Source of the DNA: SHLQ01 sp964196045
GTDB lineage: Bacteria > Actinomycetota > Acidimicrobiia > Acidimicrobiales > SHLQ01
Direction: 5' to 3'
DNA: 12,063 nt
Assembly (NCBI GenBank): GCA_964196045.1
Contig: CAXMRH010000196.1
Coordinates: forward strand, 1 to 12,063
Part shown: in pieces, positions 1 through 6,932 of the stretch
How positions within the stretch are numbered: the stretch's first letter is position 1
How the letters are laid out: each line of letters opens with the position of its first letter
Made by a program: the position numbers and the translations under genes
The notes under the pieces: model-generated
Told to the model about the DNA's origin: nothing
What the model saw: only the letters and a program-made list of their open reading frames with translations
Databases searched by the model: none

Positions 1-755
1 CTCAAGTCGACCTCGAGGGCAACAGCGTCTCCACTCGCACGGAGGAAGTACGCGTGGGAGAGCAGTCAATAGAAGCACTCGTTGAGGAATGACGTGCGCG
101 CGGCGAGGAATTCGATCTGCACTCGGCTCAACTCGTCAGAGAGGGTCCAATCCTCGATCGAACGCATGTCGACGTACATCGGTTCGTGAAGATCACGCAG
201 CGCATCGCCTTCGTCGGGAAGTGCATCGAGCGTGTGTGGTGCGCTTGCGTTGCCGAGCATCGGTACCCAGCTATCGGTGATCCGTGCGTCAGTGGCGATT
301 CGTCCGGTGGGCACGCTCGCGTCTGGGAGGGGAAGCCTCGGGACCGACGCGCCGATACCTCGGAGGTACCAGTCGACGTTCGACAATCTGGCCACGACGC
401 CGACGATCTCGAGATAGGAGAAGAGCGGGAGTCCTCTGCGTTCAAAGTCGGCGATCAGATCGCTGGTGATCCCCTCGGCGTCGACCGCCAGCCAGAACGA
501 TGCCTCGCCCATTGCGTCGTCGCTCGCGGCGGGCGCCTCGGCTCCGGCCCAAGCTCGTCGCGCTCCGGCCATCACGCTGATGCGCTGCGCCGAGTCGAGC
601 GTGGGTCCGGCGGTCACGAGATTCGCCCAGGCTCGCTCGATACCACCCGCTCGCTGAGGGGAAGGCCGAAGTACCGCACCGCTGAACACGGCTGCAACCG
701 TAGCGAAGGTGACGCTCAGCGTGCTCAAGAAATGAACGCTCTGCGTTCGTGCCAT
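1..755 (-). CDS. AhpD-like (CMD-superfamily) probable selenoprotein, C-terminus cut by the window edge
   Basis: Read from ATG at 755. A conventional reading stops at TGA 68-66 after 229 residues, ending in LSRVQIEFLAARTSFLNECFY. That ending is the start of the active-site helix of AhpD-like alkylhydroperoxidases, whose motif is CxxCxxxH. Decoding the TGA as selenocysteine gives C227-F-Y-U230-L-L-S-H234, with the His in exact register, and the frame stays open to base 1 (HAYFLRASGDAVALEVDL). Family members are thiol peroxidase-type redox proteins; the substrate here is unknown. Residues 9-29 are hydrophobic and could be an anchor, or the true start could be later (GTG at 689-687 is an alternative). 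The gene follows the aldolase but lies 14 bases beyond a terminator hairpin, so it may have its own weak promoter. The alternative is a simple nonsense truncation. Family confidence is fair; selenocysteine is an inference from motif register and continued coding. Confidence 0.7.
29..60 (-). promoter_or_regulatory. Candidate bacterial SECIS hairpin just 3' of the TGA
   Basis: On the minus strand bases 60-29 fold as CUC, a bulged C, CAC, a G/A mismatch, then CGUAC, a 7-base loop (UUCCUCC), and GUGCG-A-GUGGAG. That gives 11 pairs, one of them G-U. The loop begins 18 bases after the UGA, within the usual bacterial range. The weak point is that the best fold lacks the G normally found in the first two loop positions. 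An alternative register (CACG/CGUG) puts G second in an 11-base loop but lies closer to the UGA. Confidence 0.35.
66..68 (-). other. In-frame TGA, probable selenocysteine codon
   Basis: TGA lies three codons after the TGC of NEC and four codons before a CAC (His), reproducing the AhpD CxxCxxxH spacing with Sec in place of the second (resolving/attacking) Cys. The reading frame downstream contains no other stop up to the window edge. AhpD-like selenoproteins are a known class in marine metagenomes. Whether this genome encodes SelA, SelB, SelC and SelD cannot be seen here. Confidence 0.6.
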
Positions 756-769
756 CGCTCGTCGTGAAA

Positions 770-813
770 ACGAAGACGAGCCGACCAGGTGATCCCGGCC
801 GGCTCGATTTCGT
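770..813 (-). terminator. Hairpin terminator 3' of the aldolase gene
   Basis: Bases 777-783 (CGAGCCG) pair with 800-806 (CGGCTCG). The outer arms 770-774 (ACGAA) and 809-813 (TTCGT) pair across a 2x2 internal loop, and the inner loop can pair further (CC/GG and GG/CC). Read on the minus strand the stem runs into TTCGTTTT, as in a Rho-independent terminator, and begins 15 bases after the aldolase stop codon. Confidence 0.65.
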
Positions 814-827
814 GATTCGCCCTCGAT

Positions 828-1715
828 TTAGGTTGCGGATGCGTCCCGAATGCTCTGCACGGTTACATCCAATGTCGCGTTGAACTCGTCGTCGGACTGT
901 TGTGCCGACAGCCCCTCGCTCAGGGCTCGAGAGAAGCTTGCGATCATCTTGTTGTTTCGGCTCAGTCGGGCGTTTGCCTCGTCCCGGCTGTAGCCGCCAG
1001 ACAGAGCGACGACCCGGACGACCTGGGGATGAGCCACGAGCTCGGCATAGAAGTTGTCTTCTTCAGGCAACGTCAGCTTGAACATGACGAGTTCGTCTTC
1101 GGCGAGCGTGTTGGAGTGCTCCAGCAGCGAGGCGCGAAGCATCACTTCGGCTTCGGCCTTCTGTGGGGAGTGGATGTCGATCTCGGGTTCGATGATCGGA
1201 ATGAGGCCGTGACCGATGATCTGGCGGCCGATCTCGAACTGTTGGGAGACGACTGCATCAACGCCGGCCTGGTTGGCCATCTTGATGACCGAGCGCATCT
1301 TGGTGCCGAACATGTTCTTTGACACAGAGCGCTCGAGGAGCGAGTCGAGGTCCGGAATTGGCTTCATGACCTGGGCGTCGTTCTCCTCGTCGGCGAGGCC
1401 CTTATCGATCTTGATGAACGGAATCACGTTCTTGACGTTCCACAGGTAGTCGCCGGTGTCATGGCCTTCGACCTGGCGATCCATCGTGTTCTCGAACAGG
1501 ATTGCACCGAGCACTCGGTCCCCACCAAACGCTGGGCTGGTCATGATGCGAGTGCGCATCTCGTGGACCTTGCCGAACATCTCGTCGTCACCGTTGTATT
1601 CGTCTTCGGCGACTCCATACGCGAGAAGCGCCTTTGGAGTCGAGCCGCCGCTCTGGTCGAGGGCTGCGATGAAGCCGGCGTCGTTCTTCATCTTCTGCAG
1701 TTGTTGTTCGTTCAT
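828..1715 (-). CDS. Class I fructose-bisphosphate aldolase
   Basis: The 295-residue product is full length for the bacterial class I aldolase family typified by staphylococcal Fda. Recognisable blocks are the N-terminal FIAALDQSGGSTPKAL (15-30), FENTMDRQVEG (74-84), KIDKGLA (102-108), FGTKMRS (136-142), IIEPEI (174-179), the Schiff-base segment VMFKLTLPEE with Lys213, and the phosphate-binding SGGYSR (239-244). It interconverts fructose 1,6-bisphosphate with dihydroxyacetone phosphate and glyceraldehyde 3-phosphate in the cytosol, without a metal. The ATG at 1715 is preceded by AGAGAG at short spacing. The gene points away from lacI, has no full copy of the local operator and ends at a good terminator, so it is probably an independent glycolytic gene. 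It could serve glucose made by the neighbouring pathway. A role as a sulfosugar-phosphate aldolase is not suggested by its motifs. Confidence 0.93.
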   Translation of the reverse strand: MNEQQLQKMKNDAGFIAALDQSGGSTPKALLAYGVAEDEYNGDDEMFGKVHEMRTRIMTSPAFGGDRVLGAILFENTMDRQVEGHDTGDYLWNVKNVIPFIKIDKGLADEENDAQVMKPIPDLDSLLERSVSKNMFGTKMRSVIKMANQAGVDAVVSQQFEIGRQIIGHGLIPIIEPEIDIHSPQKAEAEVMLRASLLEHSNTLAEDELVMFKLTLPEEDNFYAELVAHPQVVRVVALSGGYSRDEANARLSRNNKMIASFSRALSEGLSAQQSDDEFNATLDVTVQSIRDASAT

Positions 1716-1934
1716 GAAGCTCTCTGATCGTGTCGTGGGACCGATGTGCTTTCAGCAAGCGTAGGACGCTGCAGAAAGCCCGTCGTGAGACCAACAGACT
1801 AGATGCGGGTGGGCCGCCCGTGCCCCAAGTGTGACTAACCGACGCGATATCAGTGGACGGGATTTCTGTTCGCGAAACGATCGTCTCCATGAATAGGTGG
1901 TGAAGGTGTCGAACCGACAATTTTTCTACGCGAC

Positions 1935-1948
1935 TGCAAACGGTTACA
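1935..1948 (+). promoter_or_regulatory. LacI-family operator O1, upstream of lacI
   Basis: TGCAAACGGTTACA is a near-palindrome with the central CG typical of LacI/GalR operators. It ends 13 bases before the regulator's ATG and recurs almost unchanged at 3086 and, inverted, at 9977. This points to autoregulation. Confidence 0.85.
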
Positions 1949-1950
1949 TT
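1945..1950 (+). promoter_or_regulatory. Probable -10 box of lacI, overlapping O1
   Basis: TACATT overlaps the right half of the operator. A start point 6-8 bases on would leave a leader of only a few bases before ATG 1962, consistent with the lack of a Shine-Dalgarno sequence there. No convincing -35 element is visible. Confidence 0.45.
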
Positions 1951-1961
1951 CTGCTGCTGAC

Positions 1962-3020
1962 ATGCAGCGCGAACGAGGACCGTCAATCGAAGATGTGGCG
2001 CGCGAAGCTGGTGTCTCGGTAGCGACGGTGTCCCGTGCACTACGTGGCCTTCCGAACGTGGCGGCCACGACGCGAGCCCGCGTCGAAGACGTTGCTGAGA
2101 GCCTCAACTACCGTGCTGACCCGAGCGCCGCACGGCTCGCCACGGGTCAGACCAAACTCGTCCAACTCGCCACGCCGACAATTGACGGTTGGTATTTCTC
2201 GCGATTCCTCGCAGGTGCCATCGATCATCTGTTGGAGAACGGCTACGAGGCCATTACTCACCCGGTGGAAGATCCCGCGACGCGCGAGCGCTTTCTGTCA
2301 GACCTACTGGAGTCGAAGAAACGGGTCGACGGAGTGATCGTTGTCGATCTGAACATCTCGGAGGAATCGGCCAACAAGCTCTGGCATGCGGGCATTCGTG
2401 CCGTCACCGCAGGCTTTGCGACGCAGTGTTTTCCGGCGGTGATCGTCGACGACTATCACGTCGGCTTCGTCGCCACCCAACACCTCCTCGACCTGGGGCA
2501 CAAGCGGATCGGTGTCATCTCTGGTGAGCCCAACCATCCGTTGGCCTTCTCCGTGCCTGGCTTGCGTCTTGCTGGCTACACCGGTGCGTTGGCGGCGTCA
2601 GGGATCGCCGTGGATCCGTCGCTTGAACAATCCGGACACTTCACTGCCGATGGTGGGCGTCGGGCGATGGAACGAATTCTCGACATGAAGAATCCGCCGA
2701 CGGGCCTCTTCGTGATGTCGGACGAAATGGCCTTCGGCGCGTGGAGTGCTCTCAACGAACGCGGGCTTTCCTGGCCCGAGGACATGGCAATCATCGGCAT
2801 CGGTGATCACGAGCTGGCGCCGCTAGTAGGGCTGAGCACCATTCGTCTCGCGCCGAGGGAACTTGGCGCAGCGGCAGCAGAACGGTTGTTGACGCTGATC
2901 GCCGAAAGGGCAGAATCTCTCACCGCAAAAGCAAACGGCGCAGGTGAAGCAACCGAAGCCAGTCAGCAGTGGGTCACGCTCGTGCCACGGGAATCAACTA
3001 TCGGTGAAAGTGATGGCTGA
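1962..3020 (+). CDS. LacI/GalR-family transcriptional regulator of the locus
   Basis: The product has 352 residues. The N-terminal helix-turn-helix (8-27, SIEDVAREAGVSVATVSRAL) is followed by a hinge (ADPSAARLATGQT) whose Leu59 aligns with the operator-intercalating leucine of PurR. The rest (about 66-340) is a periplasmic-binding-protein-like sensor with typical blocks: VDGVIVVD, DDYHVGFVATQHLLDLGHKRIG, GLRLAGYTGAL, GLFVMSDEMAFGA and IGIGDHELAPL. It most likely represses the locus and is released by a sugar inducer. The three operators found next to lacI, the binding-protein gene and the divergent oxidoreductase/reductase promoters support local autoregulatory control. ATG 1962 is chosen because it gives the standard HTH position. 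The effector is unknown; a sulfoquinovose-type compound would fit the regulon. The C-terminal 25 residues are an unconserved, polar tail. Confidence 0.93.
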   Translation: MQRERGPSIEDVAREAGVSVATVSRALRGLPNVAATTRARVEDVAESLNYRADPSAARLATGQTKLVQLATPTIDGWYFSRFLAGAIDHLLENGYEAITHPVEDPATRERFLSDLLESKKRVDGVIVVDLNISEESANKLWHAGIRAVTAGFATQCFPAVIVDDYHVGFVATQHLLDLGHKRIGVISGEPNHPLAFSVPGLRLAGYTGALAASGIAVDPSLEQSGHFTADGGRRAMERILDMKNPPTGLFVMSDEMAFGAWSALNERGLSWPEDMAIIGIGDHELAPLVGLSTIRLAPRELGAAAAERLLTLIAERAESLTAKANGAGEATEASQQWVTLVPRESTIGESDG

Positions 3021-3085
3021 ACCGGGCGGCATCTGAGTCGCACGCGCGGTGTGACAACACGCACGTTGTCCGCTAGATTCGAGGC

Positions 3086-3099
3086 TGCAAACGTTTACA
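3086..3099 (+). promoter_or_regulatory. LacI-family operator O2, upstream of the binding-protein gene
   Basis: TGCAAACGTTTACA differs from O1 by one base and is the most symmetrical of the three copies (12 of 14 positions obey the palindrome). It lies 49 bases before the ATG of the transporter operon. Confidence 0.87.
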
Positions 3100-3101
3100 A
3101 T
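3096..3101 (+). promoter_or_regulatory. Probable -10 box of the transporter operon
   Basis: TACAAT matches the -10 consensus at five of six positions and overlaps the right half of O2 in the same register as at lacI. Repressor binding would therefore block polymerase directly. The expected -35 region is poor. Confidence 0.5.
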
Positions 3102-3131
3102 TTTCGGGCAAATGTCCGAGAATCCCAAATC

Positions 3132-3139
3132 AGGAGGGG
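3132..3139 (+). promoter_or_regulatory. Strong ribosome binding site of the binding-protein gene
   Basis: AGGAGGGG lies nine bases before ATG 3149. It is the strongest Shine-Dalgarno sequence in the window, as expected for a transporter's most abundant subunit, and it fixes the start codon. Confidence 0.8.
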
Positions 3140-3148
3140 ACCCCTGTA

Positions 3149-4612
3149 ATGAATAGTAAGTGGATAAAGCTGCTTGCAGTTATGTTCGCCTTGTCACTTG
3201 TAGCCGCCGCATGCGGCTCTGACTCGGTAGCAGACGTAGCAGACGTAGTCGATAGTGGAAACGATGACGCACTGAACGCAGCACAAGATGCGCTCGCAGC
3301 CGCTCAAGCGGCGCAAGCCGACGCCGAAGACGCTGCAGCCGATGCGGAGGCTGACGCCGCCGCTGCAGCTGCTGCTAATAGTGGCGACGATGTCGTAGTG
3401 CGCGAGTTTGAGGGCGAGGTCGTCAGGATCAGTGGCCCCGAGCGCTCACCCGAAGAGTGGAACGCCCTCGAAGCCGGAATGGTGCCTTTCGAAGAGGAAA
3501 CCGGCGCCCAGGTGATCTACACCGGTTCCGCAGATTGGGAATCAGAGATCAACGTGCAGCTCGCTGCGGGCAACCCGCCTGACATCTCCAGCTTCCCTCA
3601 GCCAGGCAAGCTTGCCGATTTCGCCCGCGAAGGTTTCGTTCTCCCGCTTCGGGCTGACGTGCTTGAGGCGACACAAGGTGAGTGGGCCCAGTCGCACATC
3701 GACTTTGGTTCCGTCGACGGAGAATTTTACGGCGTTCCGGTCAAGACCGACCTCAAGTCCATCGTCTGGCACAAGCCAGCGGTCTTCGAGGCCGCCGGCT
3801 ATGACTACCCCGAGACCTGGGACGAGCTCAAGGAGCTCACGAACACGATGATCGCCGATGGCATCACGCCATGGTGTATCGGCATCGAATCTGGCCAGGC
3901 GACCGGCTGGACCTTCACCGACTGGACCGAAGACCTCATGCTCCGTTTCCACGGTGGCGAGGAATATGACCGGTGGGTCGCGAACGACCTCAAGTTCTCT
4001 TCGCCTGAGGTGCAGCTCGTATTCAACGAGATCCTCGAGCTCTGGAACACACCTGACGCTGTCTTTGCATCCGGTGGCACGATCAGCTCGACGCACTTCG
4101 CATCGGGTCCGGCCGAAGGGCTCGTCGCCGACGACTGCGCCATGGTTCGCCAGGCATCCTTCTTCTCCGGCTTCCTCCCAGAGGGAACCTCCGATGACGT
4201 TGGCTGGTTCTACTTCCCAGCGGTCGACCCCGCCACAGCGCCAATCTTGGTTGCAGGCCAGCTCGCCGGTGCATTCAACGACCGTGACGTCACGTGGGCC
4301 GTGATGGAGCACATGGGTTCGTCTACATACGTGAATGCTCGCCAGGTCTTCCAACGCGAAGCAAAGGGCGGTGGCCTGTCGGGCTTCAACACCGCAAACA
4401 CCAACGCCGATCCAACGCTTTGGGCTGATCTCGAGCGTACGTTCATCGAAGTCATGCAGAACGCCGAAGTAGCACGCTTCGATGGCTCCGACCTCATGCC
4501 CGCCGATGTCGGCGCCGGTGAGTTCTGGACCCAGGCGACTGCAATGGTCAACGGTGAAAACGACGCCGCAACGGCTGGAGCAGAAATTGATGCCGCTTGG
4601 CCAGCGGGTTAA
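3149..4612 (+). CDS. Sugar ABC transporter substrate-binding lipoprotein (AglE/UgpB type)
   Basis: The product has 487 residues. Residues 1-21 form a lipoprotein signal peptide (basic start, hydrophobic core, AAAC with lipid-modified Cys22). An Ala/Asp-rich stalk follows (about 41-77), then the binding domain (about 85-487) of the COG1653 family. Typical blocks are MVPFEEETGAQVIYTGS, AAGNPPDISSFPQPGKLADFA, FYGVPVKTDLKSIVWHKP, GYDYPETWDELKELT, TPWCIGIESGQATGWTFTDW and MVRQASFF, a pattern I associate with alpha-glucoside binding proteins (AglE). It captures a sugar or glycoside outside the membrane and passes it to the two permeases downstream. It is controlled by O2 and has a strong ribosome site. 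Two intercistronic hairpins follow it, consistent with higher expression than the permeases. Beside a sulfonate monooxygenase, a sulfoquinovose or sulfoquinovosyl-glycerol ligand is plausible, but no pocket residue was verified. Confidence 0.92.
   Translation: MNSKWIKLLAVMFALSLVAAACGSDSVADVADVVDSGNDDALNAAQDALAAAQAAQADAEDAAADAEADAAAAAAANSGDDVVVREFEGEVVRISGPERSPEEWNALEAGMVPFEEETGAQVIYTGSADWESEINVQLAAGNPPDISSFPQPGKLADFAREGFVLPLRADVLEATQGEWAQSHIDFGSVDGEFYGVPVKTDLKSIVWHKPAVFEAAGYDYPETWDELKELTNTMIADGITPWCIGIESGQATGWTFTDWTEDLMLRFHGGEEYDRWVANDLKFSSPEVQLVFNEILELWNTPDAVFASGGTISSTHFASGPAEGLVADDCAMVRQASFFSGFLPEGTSDDVGWFYFPAVDPATAPILVAGQLAGAFNDRDVTWAVMEHMGSSTYVNARQVFQREAKGGGLSGFNTANTNADPTLWADLERTFIEVMQNAEVARFDGSDLMPADVGAGEFWTQATAMVNGENDAATAGAEIDAAWPAG
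3227..3244 (+). repeat. Two tandem copies of a 9-base unit in the lipoprotein linker
   Basis: GTAGCAGAC occurs twice in tandem, followed by a degenerate third unit, and encodes Val-Ala-Asp repeats just after the lipobox. It looks like local slippage expansion of an unconstrained linker. Confidence 0.7.
3269..3379 (+). other. Low-complexity Ala/Asp-rich stalk in the lipoprotein
   Basis: Residues 41-77 are almost wholly Ala, Asp, Gln and Glu, with acidic residues every three to four positions. This is compatible with a long helix or coiled coil that lifts the binding domain off the membrane. It lies outside the conserved ligand-binding fold. Confidence 0.7.
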
Positions 4613-4628
4613 TTCAAGGCCAGTTTGT

Positions 4629-4652
4629 GCTCACGCCCGAAAAGGTGTGAGC
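4629..4652 (+). promoter_or_regulatory. Intercistronic hairpin 1, 3' of the binding-protein gene
   Basis: GCTCACGCC (4629-4637) pairs with GGTGTGAGC (4644-4652), nine pairs with one G-U, around the loop CGAAAA. It starts 17 bases after the stop codon and has no T tract behind it. Confidence 0.65.
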
Positions 4653-4668
4653 TAGTAATTCGAAGTGA

Positions 4669-4703
4669 CCGGTGGGGGCAGGTGATTCGCCTGCCCCCAC
4701 CGG
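4669..4703 (+). promoter_or_regulatory. Intercistronic hairpin 2, 14-bp perfect GC-rich stem
   Basis: CCGGTGGGGGCAGG (4669-4682) is perfectly complementary to 4690-4703, with a 7-base loop TGATTCG. It ends 18 bases before the permease ATG and is not followed by T residues. It probably stabilises the 3' end of the binding-protein message and partly attenuates transcription into the permeases. The alternative is a Rho-independent-like terminator lacking its U tract. Confidence 0.75.
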
Positions 4704-4721
4704 ATCAACATCACGGCTGAA

Positions 4722-6932
4722 ATGGACATGGGGGAAAAAGTGGGGAAACTGCCGCAGACTGCGCTTCCAATCTCTGGAGCGTTGATAGCCGCAATCGTAT
4801 TCGTGTTGGTTCGTGTGGCCGAGCCCGACTCGTCTGGTCTACTCATCGTTTCCCAGTGGGCGTTCACGGGCGCGGTGCTCTGGGGAGCCTGTCTTCTGAT
4901 ATTGACGAAGTCCGAGAGTTGGATCGTTCTTCCGTCCACGTTCGTAGGCTTGATCGTGGCGACTTGGTTCATACTCACTCGACCGGACTCGTTCGACCGG
5001 GTGGCGTCGACCATGCTCGTCGTAGTGGTCGCAGTCGGCCTCATCGGCGGTCTCTGGGTTGCGGCGAACCTGGTTCTCAATGTGGCGCCCAAGAACTGGG
5101 CCGTCTTCAGTTCGCTGACAGCAGCCACCGTTGCCGCTCTCGGCTTTGCGATCTTGCGGGGCAACCTCGCAGTACGGGCGCTCGTCGTGAGCGAGGATCC
5201 CATCAACCTCGGCGCCGGCAGCGGCTGGCCCGGACGACTCGAATGGCCGATTTTCGGCGCGTTGTTGTGGGGAATCGGCGTATATGCGATGTCGGTGCTG
5301 CCGACTCGCGTAGGTCGAGTGGCCGTCGGGATAGTCATCGGTGCGGTCACCGGTTGGCTCATCGGCGTCAAATCGCAGCTCTGGCAACGGCCGGACGTCA
5401 GTTTGCTCGAGGCGATTCTCTGGACCGTCGGGCTCGCCGCAGCTTTCGCTCTGCCGGCGTTCCTCGACAAGCGCGACTGGGTACCGTCGGCGATAGTCGG
5501 CGCCGCTGTCGGTTGGACCGTTGGCGCGTGGCTGGTCTCGCCATTTCTCGGAACCGAGAGCCAGGGCAAGGTTGCGGCCATAGTGCCGTTGGCACTCATT
5601 GGGGTGCGACTGGGCTGGAACGACCCACCATCCATGCGGAAGCTGTCGAGGTTCGACCACCGGGCTCGAGCCTTTTTGTTTCTGGCGCCGGCAATGCTGT
5701 TCCTCTCCGCCGCGCTCGTCATTCCGGGCATTCGCACGTTCTGGCTATCGTTCAAGGATCGTCGTTCTGAGGAGAACGTCGGATTCAGTAACTACCGTGA
5801 GCTGTGGAACGATGACGATTCGTTCGACTTCTCGAACTGGACAGACATGTTCGGTTCGCAGCTGTTCTTCATTGCGATCGTGCTGGCGCTCGTCGGCGTT
5901 GGCGCAGGCGTCTTTCGAGGCATCAAGGTCAATGGTCAGGCCAGCTATGAGCGGACCGGCGCCTCGGTTGCTTCCCTCTTCATCGCCGTATTCCTTCTTG
6001 CCAACGCTGCGCTATCGGTGATTCGGGGCACGTTCTTCAACAATGTCTGGTGGGTCATCACCGTCACGTCGTTCTCGGTGATTCTGGGCCTGACGATCGC
6101 TGTGCTCGCGGAGAAGGACGAACGATTCGAGTCGTTCGCCAAATCGCTCATCTTCATGCCGATGGCTATTTCGTTCGTTGGCGCCTCGATCGTCTGGCGT
6201 TTGCAGTACCAGCCTCGTGCCGTGACCAAGCCGCAAACGGGGGTGCTCAATGCGAGTTGGGTGAAGCTGGGTGAGTTCAGCCACAGTGGTTGGCCGCGTT
6301 GGCTCGGCCTCGTCTTGCTGGCAGCGCTCCTGGCATTCTTGTTGTACAAGGCCGTTACGTGGGGACTAGCGGGTCGTACGTTCGGCGCATTCGTCGGCGG
6401 CATCATTGTCGTGGGATATCTGTTCGTCGAGTTGGCGAGGCGCAGCCTCGGTGGATTCAAAATAGATAGCACCGGAGAGATCGTGCCGGACACTGTCGTG
6501 TTCTTGCAGAACCCACCGTTCAACAACGTGTTCATGATGGTGATCCTCATCTGGGTCCAGACCGGCTTCGCCATGGTCATCCTCAGTGCGGCGATCAAGG
6601 CGGTGCCAACCGAGTTCATCGAGGCGGCTCGTGTTGACGGTGCGAACGAGTCGCAGACGTTCTTCAAGGTGGTCTTGCCGCAGATCCTGCCAACCGTCGG
6701 CGTGATCACGACGACCCTCATCGTCCTCGTAACCAAGGTGTTTGACATTGTGAAGGTGAGTACTGGCGGCAACTTCGGCACAAATGTGCTCGCTAATGAC
6801 ATGGTCGAAGAGTCGTTCGCTTTCTTCAACGTGGGTAAGGGCGCTGCCATTGCGATGCTGATCCTGATCTCCGTCCTTCCCGTCATGGTTTCGAACGTTT
6901 GGAAAATGCAAAAGGAGAGGATGGCTCGATGA
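4722..6932 (+). CDS. Sugar ABC transporter permease 1 (AglF type) with a large N-terminal membrane extension
   Basis: The product has 736 residues, roughly twice the usual MalF/AglF-type length. Residues 1 to about 300 hold some nine or ten predicted membrane segments unlike a permease core, with no family I recognise. From about 311 the AglF-like core begins (AFLFLAPAMLFLSAALVIPG) and includes SLIFMPMAISFVGASIVWRL and NNVFMMVILIWVQTGFAM. The cytoplasmic EAA loop EFIEAARVDGANESQTFFKV (631-650) with LPQILP contacts the ATPase, followed by VTKVFDIVKVSTGGNFGTNV. Extra membrane pairs also interrupt the core at about 380-435 and 525-572. The start is uncertain: ATG 4722 lacks a Shine-Dalgarno, ATG 4728 is close, and GTG 4740 has GGGGGA in front. 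Its stop overlaps the next permease ATG by four bases. The partner ATPase is absent and presumably a shared MsiK-type protein elsewhere. Confidence 0.9.
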   Translation: MDMGEKVGKLPQTALPISGALIAAIVFVLVRVAEPDSSGLLIVSQWAFTGAVLWGACLLILTKSESWIVLPSTFVGLIVATWFILTRPDSFDRVASTMLVVVVAVGLIGGLWVAANLVLNVAPKNWAVFSSLTAATVAALGFAILRGNLAVRALVVSEDPINLGAGSGWPGRLEWPIFGALLWGIGVYAMSVLPTRVGRVAVGIVIGAVTGWLIGVKSQLWQRPDVSLLEAILWTVGLAAAFALPAFLDKRDWVPSAIVGAAVGWTVGAWLVSPFLGTESQGKVAAIVPLALIGVRLGWNDPPSMRKLSRFDHRARAFLFLAPAMLFLSAALVIPGIRTFWLSFKDRRSEENVGFSNYRELWNDDDSFDFSNWTDMFGSQLFFIAIVLALVGVGAGVFRGIKVNGQASYERTGASVASLFIAVFLLANAALSVIRGTFFNNVWWVITVTSFSVILGLTIAVLAEKDERFESFAKSLIFMPMAISFVGASIVWRLQYQPRAVTKPQTGVLNASWVKLGEFSHSGWPRWLGLVLLAALLAFLLYKAVTWGLAGRTFGAFVGGIIVVGYLFVELARRSLGGFKIDSTGEIVPDTVVFLQNPPFNNVFMMVILIWVQTGFAMVILSAAIKAVPTEFIEAARVDGANESQTFFKVVLPQILPTVGVITTTLIVLVTKVFDIVKVSTGGNFGTNVLANDMVEESFAFFNVGKGAAIAMLILISVLPVMVSNVWKMQKERMAR
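6911..6920 (+). promoter_or_regulatory. Ribosome binding site of permease 2
   Basis: AAAGGAGAGG lies eight bases before ATG 6929, inside the end of permease 1. It selects the overlapping ATG over the in-frame upstream TTG at 6899. Confidence 0.75.

Noticed and set aside
1754..1767. Possible fourth operator near the aldolase promoter (AGCAAGCGTAGGAC)
   Set aside because: It matches only the left half of the operator pattern; the right half is unrelated, so regulation of the aldolase by this repressor is not supported.
3053..3070. Inverted repeat GACAAC/GTTGTC between lacI and O2
   Set aside because: Six-base arms with a six-base spacer and no T tract. It is too weak to call a lacI terminator or a second regulator site.
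4652..5755. Long open frame on the minus strand opposite permease 1
   Set aside because: Composition is Thr/Ser/Arg/Pro-rich without any family motif, and it lies wholly antisense to a clear permease. Open antisense frames are common at this GC content.
6899..6928. Upstream TTG start for permease 2
   Set aside because: The ribosome site at 6911-6920 is placed for ATG 6929, and the ten extra residues are not family-like.
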